64,000 nucleotides of DNA from Streptococcus parasanguinis (GTDB lineage: Bacteria; Bacillota; Bacilli; Lactobacillales; Streptococcaceae), in the NCBI RefSeq assembly GCF_001073155.1, contig NZ_JVEE01000031.1:1-64000 (forward strand), written 5' to 3'. The notes under the pieces are model-generated. The model saw nothing but the letters and a program-made list of their open reading frames with translations, did no database searches and was not told the origin of the DNA. Shown piece by piece: positions 1-8,614 of this stretch. Within the stretch, counting starts at the first letter, position 1; every line of letters starts with the position of its first letter. A program made the translations under genes and the position numbers.

Positions 1-91
1 TATTTCTTAGCTCGTGAATCAAGGTCCCCCGGACCTTAGACTCGCTTTTCTATTTCTTAGCTCATGAAAAAAAGGTCCCCCGGACCTTTTT
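1..91. repeat. Tandem duplicated terminator unit downstream of guaA
   Basis: Two imperfect copies of a unit of about 50 bases (1-50 and 51-91) each begin TATTTCTTAGCTC and contain the palindrome AAGGTCCCCCGGACCTT. The second copy is flanked by A and T runs on both sides, so it can act as a rho-independent terminator in both directions, including for guaA on the minus strand. The first copy lacks the T tract and is probably not a terminator by itself. Confidence 0.75.
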
Positions 92-1657
92 TTATTCCCA
101 CTCTACAGTTGCAGGTGGTTTACTTGTGATATCGTAGACGATGCGGTTGACGTGGTCAACTTCGTTTACGATACGGACTGAGATTTTTTGAAGGACTTCC
201 CATGGAATCTTCGCAAAGTCAGCTGTCATTCCATCGATAGAAGTGATAGCACGAATGGCGATTGTGTAGTCGTAAGTACGGCCGTCTCCCATAACACCTA
301 CGGAACGAACTCCTGTGTTGACAGTGAAGTATTGCCAGATATCGCGGTCAAGACCAGCTTTGGCGATTTCTTCACGGAGGATAGCGTCTGATTCACGAAC
401 TGTTTCGAGTTTTTCTTCAGTGATTTCACCCATGACACGGATAGCAAGACCTGGTCCTGGGAATGGCTGGCGCCATACGATGTGATCTGGCATACCAAGC
501 TCAGTACCAAGGGCACGAACTTCATCTTTATAAAGAGTGTTCAGTGGTTCGATAAGCTCAAACTGCATGTCTTCTGGAAGTCCACCCACATTGTGGTGAG
601 ACTTGATGGTTTGAGCAGTATCTGTACCAGACTCGATGACGTCAGTGTAAAGTGTTCCTTGTGCTAAGAATTTCACATCTTTAAGCTTGCTTGCTTCATC
701 ATCAAAGACATAAACAAACTCGTTACCGATAATCTTGCGTTTTTGTTCTGGATCAGACACACCAGCCAATTTATCAAGAAAACGTTTAGCAGCGTCTGCT
801 TTAACAATGTTCAAACCAAATTTGCCACCAAGCATCTCCATAACTTGATCTGCTTCCCCTTTACGAAGAAGACCGTGGTCTACAAAGATACAAATCAATT
901 GATCGCCGATTGCTTTTTGGAGAAGAACCCCAACAACAGAAGAGTCAACACCACCTGAAAGGCCAAGAAGAACACGTTTGTCTCCGACGGTTTCACGGAT
1001 TTTTTTGATCTGCATGTCAATGAAGTTGTCCATGGTCCAGTCACCTTTAGCCCCACAGATGTTCAAGGCAAAGTTACGCAAGATATCATAACCGTGAACA
1101 GAGTGACGAACCTCAGGGTGGAATTGGATCCCGTAGATTTTCTTGTCTGGATTTTCAATCGATGCAAATGGACAGTCAGCAGAAGTACCTGTACGGATAA
1201 AGTCAGCTGGAATTTCTGTAACAGCGTCTCCGTGGCTCATCAAGACTAATTGTTTGTCTGGTGTGTCCGCAAAAAGAGCAGAAGATTCTGTCAAAGTCAA
1301 TTCAGATTGACCATATTCGCGGTTACCAGCATCACCTGCTGGAACGACCTTCCCACCCAATTTATGGGTCAACAATTGCATCCCGTAACAGATTCCAAGG
1401 ATTGGAATACCGAGTTCAAAAATTTCAGGATCGATATCAAAAGACCCTTCCTCGTATACTGAGTTTGGTCCGCCTGAAAGAACGATCCCAACTGGATTGA
1501 TTGCACGAACTTCATCAGCAGAAATCTTATGGCTCTTCAATTCTGAGAAGACACCAATTTCACGAATTCGACGTGAAATAAGCTGATTGTATTGGCTACC
1601 GTAGTCAAGCACAATGATTTTTTCAACATCATGCAAATCAGTTGATAGGTTTGTCAT
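92..1657 (-). CDS. guaA: GMP synthase (glutamine-hydrolysing)
   Basis: This enzyme converts XMP to GMP with glutamine and ATP, the last step of guanine nucleotide synthesis, in the cytoplasm. The 521-residue protein has the class I glutamine amidotransferase domain first ([11 protein letters not shown] near the N-terminus, the nucleophile motif GICYGMQ near residue 90, HPEVRHS near 180). Next comes the ATP-pyrophosphatase P-loop [12 protein letters not shown] near 230 and the C-terminal dimerisation domain ending in TVEWE. Length is normal for the family. The start at 1657 follows an AAGGGG ribosome binding site. It is divergent from the gntR gene with 128 bases between them, and its transcript runs into the palindrome at 68-91. 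Confidence 0.98.
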   Translation of the reverse strand: MTNLSTDLHDVEKIIVLDYGSQYNQLISRRIREIGVFSELKSHKISADEVRAINPVGIVLSGGPNSVYEEGSFDIDPEIFELGIPILGICYGMQLLTHKLGGKVVPAGDAGNREYGQSELTLTESSALFADTPDKQLVLMSHGDAVTEIPADFIRTGTSADCPFASIENPDKKIYGIQFHPEVRHSVHGYDILRNFALNICGAKGDWTMDNFIDMQIKKIRETVGDKRVLLGLSGGVDSSVVGVLLQKAIGDQLICIFVDHGLLRKGEADQVMEMLGGKFGLNIVKADAAKRFLDKLAGVSDPEQKRKIIGNEFVYVFDDEASKLKDVKFLAQGTLYTDVIESGTDTAQTIKSHHNVGGLPEDMQFELIEPLNTLYKDEVRALGTELGMPDHIVWRQPFPGPGLAIRVMGEITEEKLETVRESDAILREEIAKAGLDRDIWQYFTVNTGVRSVGVMGDGRTYDYTIAIRAITSIDGMTADFAKIPWEVLQKISVRIVNEVDHVNRIVYDITSKPPATVEWE

Positions 1658-1785
1658 CTTATCCCCTTCTTATAGAAATTTACTTTCCTCTATTCTAACA
1701 CAAAAGCCATGTCTTTACCAATCTCTGATTGAAGAATTAGGAATTTTACGCTACAATAGAAGTAACACAGAGAAAGAGCAATGTT

Positions 1786-2484
1786 ATGATTCCAGCTTAC
1801 ATTCAAATTCATGATCAGATTAAATCTGAGATTGATCAAAAAATATGGAAAATTGGAGAGCGGCTTCCCAGTGAACGCGATCTAGCTGAAAAATTCCAGG
1901 TGAGTCGGATGACTCTTAGGCAGGCCATTACCCTTCTGGTCGAAGAAGGAGTACTTGAAAGACGGGTAGGAAGTGGTACCTTTATCACTAGCACGCGCGT
2001 CCAAGAAAAAATGCGCGGAACAACCAGTTTTACTGAGATTATGAAATCGCAAGGTAAGGAACCTTCTAGTCAAGTGATTTCTTACCGTAAAACCATTCCT
2101 AGCCTCCAAGAAGTGGATAAATTAGGCATCGATAAGACAGACACCATCATTCGGATGGAGCGGGTCCGGTATGCGGATGGGATCCCTGTCGTTTATGAAG
2201 TGGCCTCTATTCCAGAGAAATTTATTAAGAATTTCAATCGTGAAGAGGTTACCAGCCATTTCTTCCAAACCTTGGAGCGTCATGGCTATAAGATTGGAAA
2301 GTCGCACCAGACCATCTATGCGCGATTGGCCAAGGATAAGATTGCGGAGTACTTACAGATTTCAAAAGGGCAGGCTATTTTAGGTCTGACACAGGTTTCC
2401 TATTTTGAAGATGGGACGGCTTTTGAGTATGTAAAAAGTCAGTATGTCGGCGAGCGGTTCGAATTTTATTTAGAAAATAACTAA
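1786..2484 (+). CDS. GntR/HutC-family transcriptional regulator with UTRA domain
   Basis: The 232-residue protein has an N-terminal winged helix of the GntR type (residues 1-70, with LPSERDLAEKFQVSRMTLRQ as the helix-turn-helix) and a C-terminal UTRA ligand-binding domain (about 85-228). HutC-type regulators respond to small metabolites, often sugar phosphates. A gene of this kind beside guaA is, from memory, also seen in pneumococci, so it need not be tied to the operon downstream. However, it is the only regulator next to that operon and lies on the same strand. The ribosome binding site is weak. The -10-like TACAAT near 1752 fits a promoter in the divergent intergenic region. Confidence 0.9.
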   Translation: MIPAYIQIHDQIKSEIDQKIWKIGERLPSERDLAEKFQVSRMTLRQAITLLVEEGVLERRVGSGTFITSTRVQEKMRGTTSFTEIMKSQGKEPSSQVISYRKTIPSLQEVDKLGIDKTDTIIRMERVRYADGIPVVYEVASIPEKFIKNFNREEVTSHFFQTLERHGYKIGKSHQTIYARLAKDKIAEYLQISKGQAILGLTQVSYFEDGTAFEYVKSQYVGERFEFYLENN

Positions 2485-2504
2485 GCTCGCAAATCGTAAA
2501 AATA

Positions 2505-2562
2505 GAAAACTCTTCAAATGTGTGAGAGACTCACTCTCTTTGGCATTTGGGAGCTTTTTTTA
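2505..2562 (+). terminator. Rho-independent terminator after the GntR gene
   Basis: CAAATG and CATTTG arms flank a GAGAGACTCACTCTC inner stem and end in a T6 run. This should separate the regulator from the operon that starts at 2725. The 160 bases that follow are very AT-rich and probably hold the operon promoter, but I see no single convincing -35/-10 pair. Confidence 0.75.
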
Positions 2563-2724
2563 GGTTGAAATCATTCTTTCTAAATAGTGATAGTAAAGGC
2601 AACATTGAAAATTTTTAAAAATTTTAAAAAAAAAATTTTATTTTTTCTTCAATTTTTGATTTATTTTACGAATTAATAGATAGAAGCTAGTTTTAGATCT
2701 AAAAAAGATATAAGGCAGGAAAAA

Positions 2725-4002
2725 ATGAAAAAAATTAAAATCGATGTGGTAGCTGTTCCCTTGAGTGGGCATCTGTACCCAACTTTAAATCTCGTTAAAC
2801 CCTTATTAGATGATCCAACTATGGAAATCCGAGTTTTCACGGGTCCTCAGAAAAAAGCCGTCGCAGAAAGTCTCGGCTTCACGGTCGTTCCGATTCTAGA
2901 GGACAAAGTAGAAGAATTTGAACGTGTGGCTAATAACGATAAAAAACACAATCTCTTTTCAGCTTATCGGCAATTGTCTAGGAGTCTTGATTTGATTAAT
3001 CATGTATCGGATCAATTGCTAGAGGAGTGGCGTGTCAACCGTCCAGATATTGTCATTGCTGACTTTATCACTCTATCAGCAGGCTTTGTGGCAGAAGAGT
3101 TAGAAATTCCTTGGATTACCACCATGGCAACACAATTTGCAATCGAAACTCCTTATGGTCCTCCTTGCTTCTTCGGAGGGATGGGAGTCGCGCGCACAAA
3201 GAAGGAAGAGAAGATCCAAGCACTATGCCGTAAACTCACACGCATTGGAAAATACTGTGGCGCCTTCCTCTTACGCAAACGCTTAAAACGTTACAATTTC
3301 AAGTTGTACAATCAAAATGGAGTGGAGACCATCTACTCTCCTTATGCCATCTTTGGAATTGGTATGATGGAGCTAGAGTTAAAAACACACTTCCCTCATC
3401 AATATGCCTGGCTTGGCCCTTTGGGAACTTCTCTTGAAAAAGCTGAAGATTATCCTTTAGATCTCAGTCCTTATGAGGACAAGACGAAGGTACTCGTGAC
3501 ATGTGGAACCCAGTTGCCTTGGGCAAAAGAGAACTTGCTCCAGCAAACCCAGCAGTTGGCCAAAGACCATCCAGAATGCCACTTTTTCGTCACCTTAGGA
3601 GATGGAGCAAAGGAATTCTCTGAAGAAGAAGTAGCGCCAAATGTGACGGTCGTCTCTTATCTGCCCTACAAAGAATATATTCCGCAGATGGACTATGTCA
3701 TTCACCATGGAGGAGCTGGAATCTTTTATCAGTGTATCGAATTTAAAAAACCAGCCTTGATCTTGCCACATGATTATGATCAATTTGACTATGCGATTCG
3801 AGGAGTAGAAGCAGGAATTGCTTTTCAAGCTCATCGCAATCGCACCGAAGAGATTCAAGCAGGTTTCAATGCCCTATTAGAAAAAGAATCTTGGGAAAAG
3901 TTAGAGAGACTAAACAAACTTTCAAAAACCTACAAGCCGTTGGATACCTTGGAGTTTGAGATTCAACGATTATTAAGACGTGGAACGGATGGGAAACTAT
4001 GA
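2725..4002 (+). CDS. MGT-type (GT1 family) glycosyltransferase
   Basis: The 425-residue protein has the GT-B architecture of macrolide/UDP-glucuronosyl-type transferases. The N-terminal acceptor domain opens with a beta strand and SGHLYPTLNL; the C-terminal nucleotide-sugar domain carries CGTQ near residue 264, the donor-binding HHGGAG at 327-332 and a PHDYDQFDYA stretch about 20 residues later, where this family contacts the sugar. Such enzymes glycosylate hydrophobic small molecules or lipids. It is the first gene of a five-gene operon whose stop codons overlap or nearly touch the next starts, so its acceptor is probably made by the downstream enzymes. The start follows GGCAGGAAAAA. No membrane segment or signal peptide is evident. 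The exact sugar and acceptor cannot be read from the sequence. Confidence 0.88.
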   Translation: MKKIKIDVVAVPLSGHLYPTLNLVKPLLDDPTMEIRVFTGPQKKAVAESLGFTVVPILEDKVEEFERVANNDKKHNLFSAYRQLSRSLDLINHVSDQLLEEWRVNRPDIVIADFITLSAGFVAEELEIPWITTMATQFAIETPYGPPCFFGGMGVARTKKEEKIQALCRKLTRIGKYCGAFLLRKRLKRYNFKLYNQNGVETIYSPYAIFGIGMMELELKTHFPHQYAWLGPLGTSLEKAEDYPLDLSPYEDKTKVLVTCGTQLPWAKENLLQQTQQLAKDHPECHFFVTLGDGAKEFSEEEVAPNVTVVSYLPYKEYIPQMDYVIHHGGAGIFYQCIEFKKPALILPHDYDQFDYAIRGVEAGIAFQAHRNRTEEIQAGFNALLEKESWEKLERLNKLSKTYKPLDTLEFEIQRLLRRGTDGKL

Positions 4003-4976
4003 AAATTCTTGTAACAGGTGCGACTGGCTTCCTTGGAAAATATGTGATTGATGAGTTGTTGGAACACAACTATTCCATTGTAGCCTTTGGCCGAAATGAA
4101 AAAATTGGGAAGGCTCTGGAAGGTGAGTGCGTCCAATTTATCAAAGGGGATTTGACCTCTATTGAGGAATTAAGACAAGCCTTTCAGTCTGTTGATGCTG
4201 TGGTTCATGCAGGAGCTTTATCTTCCGCTTGGGGACCTTGGAAGGCCTTCTATCAGGCGAATGTAGTTGGCACTCAAAATGTCCTTGACTTGTGTAGTGA
4301 ATATGCGGTAAAACGCTTGGTTTACGTATCTTCTCCCAGTATTTACGCAGCTGGAAAAGATCAATTTAACATCAAGGAAAGCGATGCTCCAAAAGAAAAT
4401 CACCTCAACAATTATATCCGAAGCAAATTGGCGTCTGAAAAACTTTTTTCTGACTATCCGGATGTGCCAAGTATCATCTTGCGTCCTAGAGGATTATTTG
4501 GTGTGGGAGATACCAGTATTTTGCCTCGTGTCTTACGCCTCAGTCGAAAAATTGGAATTCCCTTGATTCGAGGAGGAGAGCAGCTCATGGATATGACCTG
4601 TGTGGAAAATGTTGCCCTAGCCATTCGCTTGGCTCTGGAATCAAAAGAAGCACACGGACAAGTATATAATATTACAAATGGGGAACCAAAGACCTTTAAG
4701 TATTTGATCGAAACAACATTAAAGGAATTGGGAGAGCCGATCCGCTATCGGAAAATTCCGGCAGGTCTTGTAGCAGGTGCGGCCTATAGCCTGGAAGGAG
4801 TATATCGATTCTTTCATCTGAAAGCCGAACCCCCATTGACTCGCTATACCTATTATCTCCTTCGATATAGCCAAACTCTCGATATTCAAAAGGCCCAAAC
4901 CGAACTTGGCTACTATCCAAAAATGACCATTGAAGAAGGGATTGACAACTATGTCCAACATGATCAAGCGCATTGA
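3999..4976 (+). CDS. NAD(P)-dependent epimerase/dehydratase (extended SDR, 3-beta-HSD-like)
   Basis: This is a 325-residue extended short-chain dehydrogenase. The Rossmann motif TGATGFLG lies at residues 7-14, and the catalytic pair is Tyr139 and Lys143 in YIRSK. The length and the RPRGLFGVGD segment resemble 3-beta-hydroxysteroid dehydrogenase-type and OleD-like reductases more than sugar-nucleotide epimerases, so reduction of a beta-keto acyl intermediate is a reasonable guess. Its ATG overlaps the glycosyltransferase stop (ATGA), which indicates translational coupling. A sugar-nucleotide substrate for the neighbouring glycosyltransferase remains possible. Confidence 0.88.
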   Translation: MKILVTGATGFLGKYVIDELLEHNYSIVAFGRNEKIGKALEGECVQFIKGDLTSIEELRQAFQSVDAVVHAGALSSAWGPWKAFYQANVVGTQNVLDLCSEYAVKRLVYVSSPSIYAAGKDQFNIKESDAPKENHLNNYIRSKLASEKLFSDYPDVPSIILRPRGLFGVGDTSILPRVLRLSRKIGIPLIRGGEQLMDMTCVENVALAIRLALESKEAHGQVYNITNGEPKTFKYLIETTLKELGEPIRYRKIPAGLVAGAAYSLEGVYRFFHLKAEPPLTRYTYYLLRYSQTLDIQKAQTELGYYPKMTIEEGIDNYVQHDQAH

Positions 4977-5778
4977 TTATTTTCCAGCAGGCTATTGTAG
5001 CAGTCATTCCGGTCTCTTATTCAAAGGGATTCCGAATGAAAAAATGCAATTTCCAGCAGGTGTCTTTTTGATTCACCACCGTGAAAAAGGTTATATTTTG
5101 TACGATACCGGCTATCACTACGAGATTAAGAAAAAAGCTCGGTATTTTTGGTACCGTCTAGCCACCCCAATGCAGATGAAAAAAGAAGACCAGATCAATT
5201 ATTTATTGCAAGAGCGTGGGATTGATCCAGCAGAAATTACTTATGTGATTCTTTCGCATTTGCACCCTGATCATCTCGGTGGAGCAGCCCTTTTCCCAAA
5301 TGCTCATTTCTTTGTTACCCAGGAAGTCTATGAGGTGTACCAAAAACCGAAATTTAAAGATCTAATTTTTAAAGAGTTTTTGCCAGCTGATTTCAAAGAT
5401 CGGGTGACTTGTCTCAAAGCAGATCAAAGGCATCCTGCTTTCCCCTATCGCCCGACTGCGGATCTTTTTGGTGATGGGAGCATTCTTGTATCGTCTATCG
5501 ATGGACATGCGAGAGGGCAAGGTTGTCTTTATCTGGATGAGCTCAAACTCTTCATCGGAGCAGATCTTTCTTGGGGAGTAGACCTCTTGCCTTTCACACG
5601 GCAAATGCGTCTCATTCCTTCCTTGGTTCAGGATGATAAGAAGGCTTATTTAAAAGGAGCTGATTTGCTGGAAACACTCTTGCAGGATGGCATTCAAGTT
5701 GTGGTCAGCCACGACCCACAAGATCGGATTGAAAGGATTTTAAATGAAAAAAACAGTCTTTCTGAAAACCTTTATTGA
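4951..5778 (+). CDS. Metallo-beta-lactamase-fold hydrolase (lactonase/thioesterase-like)
   Basis: The protein has the binuclear zinc motif SHLHPDHLGG (His103, His105, Asp107, His108), a later His in DGHARGQG, Asp in GADLSWG and a C-terminal VVSHDPQ. This order is typical of the AHL-lactonase-like branch. Family members cleave lactones, thioesters or related esters. I chose the ATG at 4951, inside the end of the previous gene, because AAGGG lies 11 bases upstream; an upstream in-frame start at 4930 and an ATG at 4960 are alternatives. The end overlaps the next gene by 35 bases. In the operon it could release a product from a carrier or open a lactone. Confidence 0.85.
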   Translation: MSNMIKRIDYFPAGYCSSHSGLLFKGIPNEKMQFPAGVFLIHHREKGYILYDTGYHYEIKKKARYFWYRLATPMQMKKEDQINYLLQERGIDPAEITYVILSHLHPDHLGGAALFPNAHFFVTQEVYEVYQKPKFKDLIFKEFLPADFKDRVTCLKADQRHPAFPYRPTADLFGDGSILVSSIDGHARGQGCLYLDELKLFIGADLSWGVDLLPFTRQMRLIPSLVQDDKKAYLKGADLLETLLQDGIQVVVSHDPQDRIERILNEKNSLSENLY

Positions 5779-7009
5779 AACCAGATGGTGCCATCGATTC
5801 CGTTCAAGGGAAGCCTTAGAAAGGTACCAAAAAAAGCAATTGGCGCGTTACCATGCTTTTATCACCTCTCAATCTCCCTATTTTCAAACCCATTCTCCCG
5901 AATCCTTTGGAACCATGGATAAAACCTTCATGATGACACATTTCAATGAGCTCAATACCCTAGGGGTGGATCGAGATCAGGCTTTAGAGATGGCAATTCG
6001 CGGAGAACAAACACGAGATTTTACCGAGATGAATGGAGAAGTAGCAGTAGGTTTGTCTTCTGGAACCTCCGGCCACCGAGGAGTTTTTGTCACCACAGAA
6101 AAAGAAAGAAGTATGTGGGCCGCAGCGATCTTAGCCAAGATGCTACCGAAAGGAAAACTGTTTGGTCATCGCATTGCCTTTTTCTTACGAGCGGACAATG
6201 AACTCTATCAAACCATTAATTCAGGCCTTATTCGCTTGGAATATTTTGATATTTTCAAGGATAGCAAGGAACATTTAGAGCGTCTCAAAAACTATCAACC
6301 AACCATTGTGGTTGCACCAGCTTCCACCTTGATTGAGTTAGCTAACTATGTCAGCAATCAGCAACTTGCGATCCAACCCGTCAAGGTTGTCTCTGTCGCA
6401 GAGATCCTAGAAGATCGAGATGCTCAGACCATCGCCAAAGCTTTTCAACTAGACAAGGTTGATCAGGTCTACCAAGCGACAGAGGGATTTTTAGCTTGTA
6501 CCTGTTCAGAAGGCAATCTACATCTTAACGAAGATATTTTGTATGTCGAAAAAGAGTATCTTGATGATAGCCGCTTTTATCCGATTATTACGGATTTCAA
6601 ACGAACGAGTCAACCCATCTATCGCTACCGACTCAATGATATTCTGGTGGAAGAAAAGTCCCCTTGTCCTTGTGGCTCCATCTTTACTCGAATCGCAAAG
6701 ATCGAAGGACGATCAGATGATATCTTCTATTTCAAAAAAGAAGATGGCAGTAGCCAGATGATCTATCCGGATTTTATTCGACGGTGCATTCTCTTTGTCG
6801 AAAATATTCAGGACTATCAAGTAACTCAGTTGGCAGATGGATCCATTACCATTGCCTTGAGTCACCGGACAGAGTCTATGGAGCAAGCGATCTTTACTCA
6901 ATTTGAACTCTTAGCTCAGCAAAAACAATTCATTCTCCCAAGTATTCTATTTATCGATTACCAATGGGACTCAACACGTAAATTAAAACGTGTTCAACGA
7001 CTTCAATAA
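5744..7009 (+). CDS. F390-synthetase/PaaK-like adenylate-forming enzyme
   Basis: The 421-residue protein resembles coenzyme F390 synthetase-related and phenylacetate-CoA-ligase-like enzymes that activate a carboxylic acid with ATP. Visible features are the AMP-binding loop SSGTSG (105-110), the acid-adenylate motif around YQATEG near 245, Cys pairs CTC (252, 254) and CPC (308, 310) that may bind zinc, YRYRLNDIL near 295, and the GRSDDIFYF hinge. A C-terminal Lys-rich tail carries KLKRVQ. F390 itself is not made by streptococci, so another acid must be the substrate. It starts 35 bases inside the MBL-fold gene, and the next gene follows after 12 bases. Its likely role is to supply or ligate an activated acyl group. 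Confidence 0.82.
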   Translation: MKKTVFLKTFIETRWCHRFRSREALERYQKKQLARYHAFITSQSPYFQTHSPESFGTMDKTFMMTHFNELNTLGVDRDQALEMAIRGEQTRDFTEMNGEVAVGLSSGTSGHRGVFVTTEKERSMWAAAILAKMLPKGKLFGHRIAFFLRADNELYQTINSGLIRLEYFDIFKDSKEHLERLKNYQPTIVVAPASTLIELANYVSNQQLAIQPVKVVSVAEILEDRDAQTIAKAFQLDKVDQVYQATEGFLACTCSEGNLHLNEDILYVEKEYLDDSRFYPIITDFKRTSQPIYRYRLNDILVEEKSPCPCGSIFTRIAKIEGRSDDIFYFKKEDGSSQMIYPDFIRRCILFVENIQDYQVTQLADGSITIALSHRTESMEQAIFTQFELLAQQKQFILPSILFIDYQWDSTRKLKRVQRLQ

Positions 7010-7021
7010 AAGGAGAATCCT

Positions 7022-7966
7022 ATGACTACCGTAAAAAGACATTTGCAAATTAAAGGCTATGGAACAGCGCTTCCAGCTCATACAGTAACTTTCAAAGACC
7101 AGACTCGTTACCGCGTGAAAGAAGGAGAAGAAACACAGATTGATCTTGCAGCGCGTGCGATTGAGGCAGCTTTAAAACATGCAGGACTTGATATGACAGA
7201 CATCGACTGCCTGGTTTCGGCTAGTGCGGTTGGTGTTCAGCCCATTCCTTGTACAGCAGCTCTTATACATGAGCGCGTGGCCAAGGGACTGACGATTCCT
7301 GCTATGGATATCAATACCACTTGTACCAGTTTTGTATCAGCTTTGAGCACTGTTTCTTATCTGATTGAAGGTGGTGAATACCAACGGGTTCTGATTGTAT
7401 CCAGTGAAGTAGGAAGCCTAGGGCTTAATCCCAAACAAAAAGAAAGCTTTGAACTGTTTAGCGATGGCGCTGCAGCCTTTATTTTTGAAGCAACAAAGGA
7501 AGATAAAGGAATCATTGCCAGTATGCAACGTACCTGGTCTGAGGGAGCCCACGATACCGAAATTTGTGGTGGTTTGACAGCTTATCATCCGAAATTGTAC
7601 TCTGAAGCAACCAAGACTGATTTCATGTTTGACATGAAAGGGAAGAAAATTCTTTTGCTTTCTGCCCGTGTTATTCCAGAAATGTTCCAAAAATTCCAAG
7701 AAAAATCAGGCATTTCTAAAGATGCTGTAGACTATATTATTCCCCACCAAGCAAGTCGCGCTTTGCCACTCGTCATGGATAAATTGGGAGTTAGCAAAGA
7801 CAAGTACCTCAATATTGTCAGTGATTATGGAAATATGGTTTCGGTAGCCGTGCCTTTCGGCCTAGCCTATGCACTGGATCATGGCTATGTGAAGGAAGGA
7901 GATACCATCTTCTTGATGGGAACTGCAGCAGGGATGACGGTCAATATGTTGGCACTGAAACTTTAA
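7022..7966 (+). CDS. 3-oxoacyl-ACP synthase III-like condensing enzyme
   Basis: This is a 314-residue thiolase-fold enzyme with the Cys-His-Asn triad of KAS III enzymes: Cys101 in NTTCTSF, His242 in PHQASRA and Asn271 in DYGNMVSVAV. It differs from housekeeping FabH, because the usual GNTSAASIP around the Asn is replaced by GNMVSVAVPFG. It is also not in a fab cluster. It condenses an acyl thioester with malonyl-ACP or a second acyl chain, as FabH or OleA do. It has a good AGGAG ribosome binding site and is the last gene of the operon, ahead of a strong terminator. Confidence 0.87.
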   Translation: MTTVKRHLQIKGYGTALPAHTVTFKDQTRYRVKEGEETQIDLAARAIEAALKHAGLDMTDIDCLVSASAVGVQPIPCTAALIHERVAKGLTIPAMDINTTCTSFVSALSTVSYLIEGGEYQRVLIVSSEVGSLGLNPKQKESFELFSDGAAAFIFEATKEDKGIIASMQRTWSEGAHDTEICGGLTAYHPKLYSEATKTDFMFDMKGKKILLLSARVIPEMFQKFQEKSGISKDAVDYIIPHQASRALPLVMDKLGVSKDKYLNIVSDYGNMVSVAVPFGLAYALDHGYVKEGDTIFLMGTAAGMTVNMLALKL

Positions 7967-7999
7967 TGATGAATCCTCTTACTTCAAGCTCAAAAAGCA

Positions 8000-8031
8000 T
8001 CAAGTCCCGCTAGTCTTTAGCGGGCTTTTTT
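8000..8031 (+). terminator. Rho-independent terminator after the KAS III-like gene
   Basis: CCCGCTA and TAGCGGG arms with a short loop are followed by T6. It closes the five-gene operon immediately upstream of the ylxM promoter. Confidence 0.88.
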
Positions 8032-8047
8032 GATATAATGAAAGGTA
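8031..8047 (+). promoter_or_regulatory. Extended -10 promoter of ylxM, nearly leaderless
   Basis: TGATATAAT gives an extended -10 (TGnTATAAT, 8031-8039). A start of transcription 6-8 bases downstream falls on or next to the ylxM ATG at 8047. No good -35 is visible because that position lies in the terminator stem. Confidence 0.55.
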
Positions 8048-8379
8048 TGGAAATTGAGAAAACCAACCGAATGAATGCGCTCTTTGAGTTTTATGCAGCG
8101 CTCTTGACGGACAAGCAGATGAACTACATCGAGCTTTATTACGCAGATGACTACAGCTTGGCTGAGATTGCAGAAGAGTTTGGAGTGAGCCGTCAAGCTG
8201 TTTATGATAATATCAAGCGGACGGAGAAAATCCTAGAGGATTATGAGATGAAATTGCACATGTACTCGGACTACATTGTACGCAGCCAGATTTTTGATCA
8301 GATTTTAGAACGCTATCCGGAAGATACTTTTCTACAAGAGCAGGTTGAAATTTTATCAAGCATTGACAATCGGGAGTGA
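8047..8379 (+). CDS. ylxM: YlxM family helix-turn-helix protein, partner of Ffh
   Basis: The 110-residue protein begins [10 protein letters not shown] and contains a sigma-70 region 4-like helix-turn-helix ([19 protein letters not shown], about residues 35-55) and an acidic helical C-terminus. YlxM is encoded just before ffh in many Firmicutes and modulates signal recognition particle assembly in streptococci. I chose the ATG at 8047 because conserved homologues begin MEIEKTN; an in-frame ATG at 8038 lies inside the -10 element. A small ORF separates it from ffh here, but the three genes are closely spaced and probably co-transcribed. Confidence 0.9.
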   Translation: MEIEKTNRMNALFEFYAALLTDKQMNYIELYYADDYSLAEIAEEFGVSRQAVYDNIKRTEKILEDYEMKLHMYSDYIVRSQIFDQILERYPEDTFLQEQVEILSSIDNRE

Positions 8380-8381
8380 TT

Positions 8382-8597
8382 ATGGGCAGTCTCGTCATTT
8401 ATCAAGGAATACCTTGCAAACTATTAGTAGCAGAGGAAGTATTTCCTACTCGACTACAGATTATCTCGCCCAATGATATCTCCAAAGCTATGCAAATAGG
8501 TTTTAGCTGTTGGGGATATCCAAATGAAATCATGAAAGAAGTCACACCCGAAGAACTAGAATGTTTGCAACATTTCGAACGATTTCCACTGAATTGA
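8382..8597 (+). CDS. Small hypothetical protein between ylxM and ffh
   Basis: The 71-residue product starts MGSLVIYQGIPCKLL after a GGGAG ribosome binding site that overlaps the end of ylxM. The start is 2 bases after the ylxM stop and the end is 17 bases before ffh. No transmembrane segment or recognised motif is visible. Its composition is that of a small soluble, mostly beta protein. The coupling to ylxM and ffh suggests a real gene, but the function is unknown to me. Confidence 0.7.
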   Translation: MGSLVIYQGIPCKLLVAEEVFPTRLQIISPNDISKAMQIGFSCWGYPNEIMKEVTPEELECLQHFERFPLN

Positions 8598-8614
8598 AAA
8601 AATAGGAGAAAATA

